A stretch of DNA of 29,638 nucleotides from JBOCEF01 sp047610385 (GTDB lineage Bacteria; Pseudomonadota; Alphaproteobacteria; Rhodobacterales; Rhodobacteraceae): positions 1 through 29,638 of the forward strand of contig JBLGAC010000051.1 in the NCBI GenBank assembly GCA_047610385.1, given 5' to 3'. The position numbers and the translations under genes are program-made. The notes beneath the pieces were generated by a model that saw only the letters and a program-made list of their open reading frames with translations, was not told the DNA's origin and made no database searches. Each line of letters opens with the position of its first letter. Position 1 is the stretch's first letter. Of this stretch, positions 16,094 to 23,227 are shown in pieces.

Positions 16094-16161
16094 GTCCCGT
16101 CGCGCATCAGCGCGGGATCTGGGACGAAGCTTGGGGAGGGCAGGGGGCGGCGCGCGCCCCC
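16094..16161 (-). other. hairpin-rich serC-serA intergenic region
   Basis: Two stems can be drawn between the genes. The first is GGGGGCG/CGCCCCC (16143-16149 with 16155-16161), just after the serC stop and without a T-run. The second is a compound stem with GTCCC/GGGAC (16094-16098 with 16121-16125) enclosing CGCGC/GCGCG around ATCA, just upstream of the serA ribosome site. They could stabilise the serC message or modulate serA translation. Hairpins are common by chance at this GC level, so support is limited. Confidence 0.4.
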
Positions 16162-16166
16162 CGATA

Positions 16167-17330
16167 TCAAAGGTCGGCTTTGGCAGCGGCGAACGCGTAA
16201 TCCAGCCACGGCGTCAGCGCGATCACATCAGAGGTGTCCACCGTGGCGCCGCACCAGATCCGCAGACCCGCCGGGGCATCGCGATAGCCGCCGATGTCAT
16301 AGGCCGCGCCTTCTTTGTCGAGCATCGAGACCATCGCTTTCACGAAGGCGCGCTGCCCGCCATCATCCAAAGACGCCACCACCGGATCAACGACCCTGAG
16401 GCACACAGACGTGTTTGAGCGCGCCGCCGGATCGGCCACCAGGTTTTCAATCCAGTCCGTCCCATCAACCCAAGTCTGCAAGGCCGCGGCATTGGCGTTT
16501 GCACGGTCGCGCACGGCTGTCTGGCCGCCGATGTCCTGCATCCAGTTCAGCGCGTCGACGCAATCGGCGACACACAGCATGGAGGGGGTGTTGATCGTCT
16601 CACCCTTGAAGATGCCGTCGATCAGCTTGCCGCCCTTGGTCATGCGGAAAATCTTGGGCAGGGGCCGGTCAGGCACAAAGGTCTCAAGCCGTTCCACCGC
16701 GCGGGGCGACAGGATCAGCACGCCATGCGCACCCTCGCCGCCCATCACCTTTTGCCAGGAAAAGGTGACCACATCCAGCTTGGCCCAGTCCAGATCCTGC
16801 GCAAAGGCCGCCGAGGTGGCGTCGCAGATGGTCAGCCCGCCGCGGTCATCGCTGATCCAGTCGGCGTTCGGCACGCGCGCGCCGGATGTTGTGCCGTTCC
16901 AAGTGAACACCACGTCCGCGTCTTTGCGCACCGAGGAAAAGTCCGGCAGCTGGCCATATTCGGCCTTGAGCACCCGCGTGTCATCAAGCTTGAGCTGCTT
17001 TTGGATGTCGGTCGCCCACCCGGCGCCAAAGCTTTCCCAGACCAGCACGTCCACGGGACGGGGCCCGAGCATCGACCACATCGCCATTTCCACAGCGCCA
17101 GTGTCAGACGCAGGCACGATGCCAACGCGATATCCCGCAGGCACGCCGAGAACGGCAGCCGTGCGGTCGATCACATCTTTGATCTGGGCTTTGGGGCCGC
17201 TGGCCCGGTGTGAGCGGCCCAAATGCGCCAGACCAGCGACGGTCTCAAAGGACCAGCCGGGGCGTTTGGGGCAGGGACCGGAGGAGAATTCAGCGCGCAC
17301 GGGTTTCGTGAGCGGTTTAGGGAACGTCAT
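16167..17330 (-). CDS. serC: phosphoserine aminotransferase
   Basis: The protein has 387 residues. It transfers the amino group of glutamate to 3-phosphohydroxypyruvate, giving O-phosphoserine (second step of serine synthesis; also 4-phosphohydroxythreonine for pyridoxal phosphate). The sequence starts PVRAEFSSGPCPKRPGW, typical of the alphaproteobacterial/archaeal-like SerC subgroup, which is longer than the E. coli enzyme. The PLP lysine is Lys194 in FSWQKVMGGEGAHG, and Asp170 in ICDATSA contacts the cofactor ring. GGAG (17338-17341) lies seven bases before the ATG. A strong hairpin sits directly before this ribosome site and an eight-codon reading frame overlaps the start (see the leader). 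It is the first gene of the serC-serA unit. Confidence 0.96.
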   Translation of the reverse strand: MTFPKPLTKPVRAEFSSGPCPKRPGWSFETVAGLAHLGRSHRASGPKAQIKDVIDRTAAVLGVPAGYRVGIVPASDTGAVEMAMWSMLGPRPVDVLVWESFGAGWATDIQKQLKLDDTRVLKAEYGQLPDFSSVRKDADVVFTWNGTTSGARVPNADWISDDRGGLTICDATSAAFAQDLDWAKLDVVTFSWQKVMGGEGAHGVLILSPRAVERLETFVPDRPLPKIFRMTKGGKLIDGIFKGETINTPSMLCVADCVDALNWMQDIGGQTAVRDRANANAAALQTWVDGTDWIENLVADPAARSNTSVCLRVVDPVVASLDDGGQRAFVKAMVSMLDKEGAAYDIGGYRDAPAGLRIWCGATVDTSDVIALTPWLDYAFAAAKADL

Positions 17331-17383
17331 AGACGCGCTCCATCGTCAGGGCGAGTTTCCAGAGTTCCGCGCCGTTCGCCCTG
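17331..17383 (-). promoter_or_regulatory. serC 5' leader: hairpin before the ribosome site
   Basis: On the minus strand CAGGGCGA (17383-17376) pairs perfectly with TCGCCCTG (17354-17347) around a 21-base loop. The stem ends six bases before the GGAG of serC. The codons MERVYDVP followed by a stop (17343-17317) overlap the serC start in another frame. A serC leader RNA motif has been described upstream of serC-serA in Alphaproteobacteria; whether this is that motif needs a covariance search. Confidence 0.5.
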
Positions 17384-17406
17384 GCCAATCGTGGAACCCA
17401 ACGCCG

Positions 17407-17435
17407 CTTTACGCCCGGCCATGGCATGGCGTCAA
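17407..17435 (-). promoter_or_regulatory. candidate promoter of serC-serA
   Basis: On the minus strand TTGACG (17435-17430) and GTAAAG (17412-17407) are 17 bases apart. Transcription would begin near 17400, giving a leader of about 70 bases that contains the hairpin. The -10 match is weak; a TTTATA a little upstream is an alternative. Confidence 0.35.
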
Positions 17436-17612
17436 GTGGTATAAAACGACGGCTTGGCGCGAATTTCCGACGCAAATTGCGCGGGCTAAGACCAAGGCGG
17501 CGCGGCGCGGCAAAGCGCCTCGGGCCGATGGGGCGCTGCGCAAGATCAGGGGGTGATGCGGGCGCGTGTCTGTGCAAGATGCGCGTCCCAGACCCCCCTG
17601 AGGACGCGCCCC

Positions 17613-18542
17613 ATGTCGAACGCCCCACCCTCTGCCGCCAGCCCCGTGGATTGGGTGATGCTGGTCAGCCTCAGCCTGATCTGGGGCGGATCGTTCGTGG
17701 CCTCAGAGGTCGCGTTGGCCGGTTTCACGCCGCTGTCGCTGGTCACGTTCCGGGTGGCGGCAGGGGCGGCGGTGCTGGTGCCGCTCGCCTATCTGTTGCG
17801 GTCGCCTTTGCCGGGGTTTGGCACAAGGCTCAACCGCAAAGTGTGGCTGCACATCGCGGGGCTGGCGATCTTGTCAAACGCGCTGCCGTTCAACCTGCTG
17901 ACCTGGGCGCAGACCCATGTGACGGCGGGCTATGCGGGCGTGTCCATGGCGGCGATGCCGCTGTTTGTGTTGCCGCTGGCGCATGTGTTCGTGCCCGGGG
18001 AACGCATGACCCGGCGCCGCGCGGTCGGATTTGTCATCGGGTTTTGTGGCGTTGCGATTCTGTTCGGCCCGGCGGCCTTTGCAACATCTGATGACCCGTC
18101 CGAAGGGCTGGCGCGGGTTGCCTGCCTGGCAGCGGCGCTGTGCTATGCCTGCGGGTCTATCGTCACCCGGCTCAGCCCCCCCGCGCCAATGGCGGCGTTT
18201 TCGGCCGGGTCGCTGCTGATCGCGGCCATCGTGCTGATCCCGGTGGCCTTCGCGGCGGAAACCCCACTGGCGCTGCGCCCCGATCAGGGCGAATGGGGGG
18301 CTGCGCTGTTTCTGGCCGCGCTGCCAACCGGGGGGGCGGCGCTGTTGCTGGTCACGCTGATCCGCCGCGCCGGACCGCCATTCCTGAGCCTGGTGAATTA
18401 CATGGTGCCGGTCTGGGCCGCGGTGTTCGGCGCGGTTTTGCTGGATGAGGACCTGTCCTGGACCTTTGCCGGGGCGCTGGGCCTGATTTTGCTGGGCGTC
18501 GGTTATGCCCAAGGGCTGATCCTGCGCGCCCGCCCGATCTGA
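17613..18542 (+). CDS. EamA family (DMT superfamily) transporter
   Basis: The protein has 309 residues and starts at an ATG with GAGGA eight bases upstream; the open frame further back is not used. Ten membrane helices in two EamA repeats can be traced. The first repeat has SLIWGGSFVASEVAL (about 18-32), TFRVAAGAAVLVPLAYLL, NALPFNLLTWAQTHVTAGYAG and AMPLFVLPLAHVFV with GER after it. The second repeat ends with GPPFLSLVNYMVPVWAAVFGAV, the LDE motif and GLILLGVGYAQG. EamA proteins export or import metabolites such as amino acids across the inner membrane; the substrate is not predictable. It is divergent from serC (282 bases between the starts), so an amino acid exporter is conceivable but unproven. 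Confidence 0.92.
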   Translation: MSNAPPSAASPVDWVMLVSLSLIWGGSFVASEVALAGFTPLSLVTFRVAAGAAVLVPLAYLLRSPLPGFGTRLNRKVWLHIAGLAILSNALPFNLLTWAQTHVTAGYAGVSMAAMPLFVLPLAHVFVPGERMTRRRAVGFVIGFCGVAILFGPAAFATSDDPSEGLARVACLAAALCYACGSIVTRLSPPAPMAAFSAGSLLIAAIVLIPVAFAAETPLALRPDQGEWGAALFLAALPTGGAALLLVTLIRRAGPPFLSLVNYMVPVWAAVFGAVLLDEDLSWTFAGALGLILLGVGYAQGLILRARPI

Positions 18543-18624
18543 TGCGCGCGGCGCTTGCCCGAACCGGCACCCGCGTGCAAGCCTGACATTGGCCCGGAAG
18601 GGGCAGCGAGAGGGATTGCACAAT

Positions 18625-20382
18625 ATGGCAGGCGCGGCTGGATGGATTGCGGCGATGGCCGTGGCGGCGGGAGCAGCCGGAGCAGGCGGCTGGATGGCGG
18701 CGCAGCAACAGGTGGCGCCGCAGATCGCAGCGCTGACGGTGGCGCGCGACGGTGCCGCAGACGCCGCCTTTGCCAAGGAACGCGCCGAGGCTGAGGCCAA
18801 GGCCCAGACCACCCGCGCCGACGCCGCTGAGGCTGAGGCCGCCACAGCGCGCGATGCGCGCGAGACCACGCGGCTGGAACTGGACCGCGCCAAGGCGGGG
18901 CTGGAGGCGGTGTCGAACCGTCTGCGCACCCTGCGCGAAGCGGCTGGGCCGGACGTTGATGCACAGGACGCGCTGGCGCTGGTCGCCGCGGCGCGTGATG
19001 CTGCCCAAGCGCGCGCCGAAGATGCGGTTGCCCGCACGGCCAAGGCGGAGGCCGCGCTGACCGCCGCCCTGTCACGCGCCGATCAGGCTGAGGCTGCGAT
19101 GGCCGCTGTGCAAGGTGGAGCCGGGGATGCCGGTGCCGCCTTGGCCACCGCTTTGGCCGCAGCGCGCGCCGACGTCACTGCCGCGCGCGCTGATGTCGCC
19201 ACGGCAGACGCCGCGGCCGCCGCCGCCACTGCGCGCGCTGATGCCGCCACCGCAGATGCTGGGGCCGCCACCGCAGATGCCGACGCCGCCACTGCCCGCG
19301 CTGACGCCGCCACTGCAGATGCCGGGGCCGCCACTGCGCGCGCCGACGCCGCCACCGCAGATGCCGACGCCGCCACTGTCCGCGCCGACGCTGCCACCGC
19401 AGATGCCGGGGCCCAGACCGCTCGCGCAGATGCTGCCTTGGCCGCGCAGACCGATGCTGAGGCCCGCACTGCCGATGCGCTGTCCGCCGCCGCCGATGCT
19501 GAGGCCCGCACTGCCAGCGCTGCGACTGCGCAGACAGACGCCGAAACCCGCACTGCCGGCGCTGAGGCCGCGATGACCGAGGCTGAGGCCCGCGCCGCCG
19601 CCGCGCTGTCCGCGCAGACCGACGCGCAGGCCCGCGCCGCCGATGCCCTTTCTGCCGCCGCCATCGCCGACACCCGCGCCGCCGCCGCCGATGCCGCGAT
19701 GACTGAGGCCCAAGCCCGCACCGAAGCGGCGCTGAGCGCGGCGCAAGGCGCGCGCAAGGCGCTTGACGCCGCGCAGGCCGCGACTGCGTCTGCGGACGCG
19801 CCGCCCCCCGCCCCGGCCTTTGTGCAGGCGCTTGGCGCAGCGGATCTGGGCGCGTTGGAAGCGTGCGCCGATGCGCGCTGCTGGGACCGCGCGCCGCCCG
19901 CCCCTGCCTTTGTGCAAGCGCTTGGCGCGGCAGATCTGGGTGCCTTGGAAGCATGCGTCGGGGACCGCTGCTGGGACCGCGCGCCGCCTGCCCCTGCCTT
20001 TGTGCAAGCGCTTGGCGCGGCAGATCTGAGCGCCTTGGAAGCATGCGTCGGGGACCGCTGCTGGGACCGCGCGCCGCCTGCCCCTGCCTTTGTGCAAGCG
20101 CTTGGCGCGGCAGATCTGAGCGCCTTGGAGGCATGTGTCGGGGATCGCTGCTGGGACCGCCCCGCACGGGTGCCGATGCCGCGCCCGGCGCCCGAAACCT
20201 CGGCTGAGGATGCCGCGCGCATTGCCGGGCTGACCGCCGATCTGACCTCGGCTGAGGCAGAGCTGGCCGCCGCCCGCGCCGCCGCCGATGCAGCCACGGG
20301 CCTGCAAAGCGACACCCGCGCTGAGGCAGACGCCCTCAACCACGCGCTGCTGGCCGCTTGGCGCACGATCCGCACCAAGTGA
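18625..20382 (+). CDS. membrane-anchored Ala-rich coiled-coil protein with four Cys-x4-Cys-Trp repeats (unknown function)
   Basis: The protein has 585 residues. The ATG at 18625 has GAGAGGGA nine bases upstream; a longer TTG start is possible. An N-terminal membrane anchor (about residues 4-26, Ala/Gly-rich) is followed by a long helical region extremely rich in Ala with spaced Thr, Asp, Glu and Arg. Residues 200-269 are ten exact heptads of the type AATARAD/AATADAG. Residues 393-512 are four 30-residue repeats of the type PPAPAFVQALGAADLxALEA, each ending Cys-x4-CysTrpAspArg. A final helical segment ends at TIRTK. The plan resembles TolA (anchor plus long Ala helix), but the repeat module is not one I recognise. 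Paired cysteines suggest disulfides in the periplasm, which is inference. It follows the EamA gene by 82 bases and converges with glmM. Confidence 0.8.
   Translation: MAGAAGWIAAMAVAAGAAGAGGWMAAQQQVAPQIAALTVARDGAADAAFAKERAEAEAKAQTTRADAAEAEAATARDARETTRLELDRAKAGLEAVSNRLRTLREAAGPDVDAQDALALVAAARDAAQARAEDAVARTAKAEAALTAALSRADQAEAAMAAVQGGAGDAGAALATALAAARADVTAARADVATADAAAAAATARADAATADAGAATADADAATARADAATADAGAATARADAATADADAATVRADAATADAGAQTARADAALAAQTDAEARTADALSAAADAEARTASAATAQTDAETRTAGAEAAMTEAEARAAAALSAQTDAQARAADALSAAAIADTRAAAADAAMTEAQARTEAALSAAQGARKALDAAQAATASADAPPPAPAFVQALGAADLGALEACADARCWDRAPPAPAFVQALGAADLGALEACVGDRCWDRAPPAPAFVQALGAADLSALEACVGDRCWDRAPPAPAFVQALGAADLSALEACVGDRCWDRPARVPMPRPAPETSAEDAARIAGLTADLTSAEAELAAARAAADAATGLQSDTRAEADALNHALLAAWRTIRTK
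19222..19431 (+). repeat. ten 21-bp tandem repeats encoding Ala heptads
   Basis: Ten in-frame units of 21 bases start with GCCGCCACYG (last two slightly changed) and encode AATARAD, AATADAG or AATADAD. The two main unit types alternate irregularly. The heptad spacing would keep Ala on one face of a helix. Confidence 0.9.
19801..20160 (+). repeat. four 90-bp tandem repeats encoding Cys-x4-Cys-Trp modules
   Basis: Units lie at 19801-19890, 19891-19980, 19981-20070 and 20071-20160. Units 2 and 3 differ at three bases, as do units 3 and 4, and the latter three changes are all synonymous. Unit 1 is more diverged, mainly around the first Cys (CADARC instead of CVGDRC). Confidence 0.95.
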
Positions 20383-20398
20383 AACGTCAGCGCGAACG

Positions 20399-20443
20399 CG
20401 CCATCCGCACCGCCCTAGCGGGGCTCAGGCGGTGCGGATGGCG
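20399..20443. terminator. perfect 16-bp inverted repeat between convergent genes
   Basis: CGCCATCCGCACCGCC (20399-20414) is exactly complementary to 20428-20443, with 13 bases between. The right arm overlaps the last codons of glmM. No T-run follows on either strand, so it is a likely mRNA-stabilising or bidirectional end structure rather than a standard rho-independent terminator. Confidence 0.55.
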
Positions 20444-21768
20444 GTGCAGATGTCGTTGACCACTGCCTCAACCAAGGCGGCGTCTTCGCCTTCGGCCATG
20501 ACGCGGATCAGCGGCTCAGTGCCCGATTTGCGGATCAGGACGCGCCCGGTTCCGGCCAACTGCGCCTCGCCCGCGGCGATGGCGGCGGTGACGCAGGGTT
20601 GCTTCATCGGGTCCGCGGCACCCGTCGCCAGCCGCACGTTTTTCAAGATCTGCGGCAGGGGCGTGAAGCGTGCGCAGACCTCAGACACTGGGCGCCCGGC
20701 ATCCACGACGGCGGCCAGCACCTGCAACGCGGCGAGCAGCCCGTCGCCGGTGGTGGCATGGTCGCTCATGACAATGTGGCCAGATTGTTCACCGCCGAGG
20801 TTGAACCCGCCATCGCGCATTTCCGCAACCACATAGCGATCGCCGACCTTGGTGCGCCGCAGCCCGATCCCGAGGGTCTGCAGCTTCCGCTCCAGCCCCA
20901 GATTTGACATGACCGTGGTCACCAGCGCGCTGCCCTGCAGGCGCCCGGATGCGGCCCAGGTTTCTGCGATCAGCGCCATGATCTGGTCGCCATCCACCAC
21001 TTGGCCGCGTTCATCCACAATCAGCACCCGGTCGGCATCGCCATCCAGCGCGATGCCCAGATCGGCGCGGGTTTCGATGACCTTGCGGCGGCATTCCTCA
21101 GGCGCAGTGCTGCCGACGCCTGCGTTGATGTTGATGCCGTCGGGGGTCACGCCGATGGGGATCACTTCGGCGCCCAGTTCCCACAACACGGTGGGGGCGG
21201 TGCGATAGGCGGCGCCGTTGGCGCAATCCACCACGATGCGCAGGCCTGACAGCGACAGATGGCGCGGAAAGCTTTGCTTGGCGGCCTCGATATAGCGGCC
21301 GCGGCCGTCCTCAATGCGGCGCGCGCGGCCCAGATCGGCGGGGGCGGCCAGCACGGGGCCGTCTTGCATCCGGGCCTCGATCGCCTCTTCCTCGGTGTCC
21401 GACAGCTTGAACCCGTCAGGGCCGAACAGCTTGATGCCGTTGTCCTGGAACGGGTTATGGGAGGCTGAGATCATCACCCCCGCATCCGCGCGCAGGGACT
21501 TGGTCAGCATCCCCACCGCGGGCGTCGGCACCGGGCCGAGCAGAAACACATCCACGCCCACCGAAATGAACCCGGCGGTCAGCGCCGGTTCGATCATATA
21601 GCCCGACAGGCGCGTGTCCTTGCCGATCACGACCTGATGGCGCCTGCGCCCGCCGCGCAGGAAATGGCGCCCCGCGGCCTGGCCAAGCTTCATGGCCACG
21701 TCCGCAGTCATGGGATGGCGGTTCGCTTCGCCGCGGATGCCGTCTGTGCCGAACAGGGAACGGGGCAT
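20425..21768 (-). CDS. glmM: phosphoglucosamine mutase
   Basis: The protein has 447 residues. It converts glucosamine-6-phosphate to glucosamine-1-phosphate, feeding UDP-GlcNAc for peptidoglycan, lipopolysaccharide and capsule. It begins PRSLFGTDGIRGEAN, the family's N terminus, with GAGGAG before the ATG; 56 further open codons upstream are not part of the family. The phosphorylated Ser is Ser103 in ISASHNP, the metal loop is DGDADR (about 240-245), the sugar-binding loop is GGEQSGH (about 326-332) and the phosphate-binding loop is RKSGTEPLIRVM near the end. It is divergent from the polysaccharide export gene, with 222 bases between the starts. Confidence 0.97.
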   Translation of the reverse strand: MPRSLFGTDGIRGEANRHPMTADVAMKLGQAAGRHFLRGGRRRHQVVIGKDTRLSGYMIEPALTAGFISVGVDVFLLGPVPTPAVGMLTKSLRADAGVMISASHNPFQDNGIKLFGPDGFKLSDTEEEAIEARMQDGPVLAAPADLGRARRIEDGRGRYIEAAKQSFPRHLSLSGLRIVVDCANGAAYRTAPTVLWELGAEVIPIGVTPDGININAGVGSTAPEECRRKVIETRADLGIALDGDADRVLIVDERGQVVDGDQIMALIAETWAASGRLQGSALVTTVMSNLGLERKLQTLGIGLRRTKVGDRYVVAEMRDGGFNLGGEQSGHIVMSDHATTGDGLLAALQVLAAVVDAGRPVSEVCARFTPLPQILKNVRLATGAADPMKQPCVTAAIAAGEAQLAGTGRVLIRKSGTEPLIRVMAEGEDAALVEAVVNDICTAIRTA

Positions 21769-21857
21769 GGGGGTCTCCTCGCGCTGGGGTGGGTCGGGGA
21801 TAGCCGGGTCCATGGGGCGCTGTCCATGGCCATGATCGCGGCGCCGCTGAGGCTTTG

Positions 21858-21876
21858 TTAACCAAAGCGGGGTTAA
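21858..21876. promoter_or_regulatory. inverted repeat TTAACC-N7-GGTTAA between glmM and the export gene
   Basis: Perfect six-base arms with a seven-base centre (AAAGCGG) lie in the only AT-rich part of the divergent region, 115 bases before the export gene and 90 before glmM. The size and symmetry fit a dimeric regulator. It does not match the CtrA box, whose TTAA elements are direct repeats with seven bases between. Confidence 0.4.
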
Positions 21877-21990
21877 TTCTTTCCTGTGGCTTGGCCGTGG
21901 CGGTGCGTCCGCCCGCCGCCGCTCCGGTGCGATCACGCCGGATCCTTTCTTTTCGCTCGCGGTGCAGAACGCGCCGGGAAGGAGACCTCA

Positions 21991-23142
21991 ATGCGCCTCA
22001 AGGCCCTTTGTCTCATGCTCGGCGCGCTGGCGCTTGCGGGCTGTTCGGCGGTTCCAAAATCGGGGCCGCAGGCTGGTGCGGTGCGCGCCGCGGCTGCGCC
22101 ATCCACGGGTGCAGCGCCCTATGCGTTCCGGGTGCTGGACGGCGATGTGGTGGCGGCGCTCGCCACCGCCCGCGGCGCAGAGGCGGAGCGCGCCAGAGCC
22201 GCCGCACAGTTTGAAACCGCGCGTCCGCTGCATGGCCAGGTGATGCGGCCGGGCGATCTGGTGGCCATCACGATCTGGGAGGCGGTGAATGGCGGGCTTT
22301 TCTCCGCCGCGGCTGAGGATGGCCCCCGATCCACGCGCTTGCCGACCCAGCGTGTTGACGCGGCTGGCATGATTTCGGCGCCCTATGCGGGACGTCTGCG
22401 CGCTGCGGGCCGCACGCCCGATCAGGTGGCAAACGCGTTGGTCGCCGCCCTTGCGGGCAAAGCGATTGAACCGCAGGCGCAGGTCGCGCTGATCGAATCG
22501 CCCGCCGCCACCGTCACCGTGATCGGCGACGCCGCGGCCCAGCCCGGCCGCGTGCCGCTGGTGGGGGTCGGGGAACGCCTGCTGGACATCATCGCGTCGG
22601 CGGGCGGCGCACGCACCCCCAACCATGAAGCGCTGATCCGCCTGACCCGGCAGGGCCGCAGCGGCGAGGCATGGCTTGACGCAATCCTGCGCCAGCCTGA
22701 GCAGAACGTCGCCATGCGCCCAGGTGACACGCTGGCGCTGATGGCAGAAAAACGCAGCTTCACGGTGTTTGGCGCGGCGGGCCGCCCGGTGATGACCGCC
22801 TTTCCGCGCGCGCGCGTCATGCTGGACGAAGCGATCGCCACGGCGGGTGGGCTGAACGACAATCAGGCTGATCCGTCCTCGGTCTTTGTGTTCCGCGAAG
22901 AAAGCGGCCCGGCGGCAGAGGTGGTGCTGGGCGCGCCAAGCGGCACCGTGGTTCCGGTGGTCTACAATCTGGATCTGTCGCGGCCAGAGTCCTTCTTTCT
23001 CGCCCGCGGGTTTGAGATGCGCGACAAGGACATTGTCTATGTCGCCAACTCGCCGATCACGGATCTGCGCAAGGTGTTTTCGCTTATCGGTGCGGCGCTG
23101 TCGCCGGCCTCCGCGTCAACCGGCCTCGCCGGGAATTTCTGA
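21991..23142 (+). CDS. polysaccharide export outer-membrane lipoprotein (Wza/KpsD-like OPX family)
   Basis: The protein has 383 residues. The ATG has AAGGAGA six bases upstream. The N terminus is a lipoprotein signal with lipobox LALAGC, lipidated Cys at 18. A Poly_export domain covers about 73-175 (GQVMRPGDLVAITIWEAVNGG, then RVDAAGMISAPYAGRLRAAGRT). Two SLBB-type beta-grasp domains follow (from about 175, ATVTVIGDAAAQPGRVPL, and about 250-295, SFTVFGAAGRPV with EAIATAGGLND). The protein should form the outer-membrane channel through which capsule or exopolysaccharide leaves the cell. No Wzc/KpsE or ABC transporter gene is in the window, so the rest of the export machine lies elsewhere. The two KpsS-like genes next door support a group 2/3 capsule. 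Confidence 0.93.
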   Translation: MRLKALCLMLGALALAGCSAVPKSGPQAGAVRAAAAPSTGAAPYAFRVLDGDVVAALATARGAEAERARAAAQFETARPLHGQVMRPGDLVAITIWEAVNGGLFSAAAEDGPRSTRLPTQRVDAAGMISAPYAGRLRAAGRTPDQVANALVAALAGKAIEPQAQVALIESPAATVTVIGDAAAQPGRVPLVGVGERLLDIIASAGGARTPNHEALIRLTRQGRSGEAWLDAILRQPEQNVAMRPGDTLALMAEKRSFTVFGAAGRPVMTAFPRARVMLDEAIATAGGLNDNQADPSSVFVFREESGPAAEVVLGAPSGTVVPVVYNLDLSRPESFFLARGFEMRDKDIVYVANSPITDLRKVFSLIGAALSPASASTGLAGNF

Positions 23143-23182
23143 GCGGCGCATGGCAGCTTTGGGCACCCGCTCCGCCCCTGCC

Positions 23183-23220
23183 GCCCGGCGCGCATTGCGC
23201 GCCGGGCGCATCTGCGTTTT
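23183..23220 (+). terminator. hairpin terminator candidate after the export gene
   Basis: GCCCGGCGCGC (23183-23193) and GCGCGCCGGGC (23197-23207) pair perfectly around ATT. A TTTT run follows nine bases later (23217-23220), which is farther than usual. It lies in the 85-base gap between the convergent export and KpsS genes. Confidence 0.6.
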
Positions 23221-23227
23221 GGCCGTG

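Noticed and set aside
17317..17628. Minus-strand 103-residue frame before serC as a full gene
   Set aside because: Most of it is basic and random-looking and it overlaps the start of the EamA gene; only its last codons were kept as a possible short leader frame.
19222..20160. CRISPR-like array
   Set aside because: Repeats are contiguous, in frame and without unique spacers.
19072..20378. Long minus-strand frames opposite the Ala-rich repeat gene
   Set aside because: They arise because the repeats keep all frames open; the plus strand has the ribosome site, anchor helix and heptad pattern.
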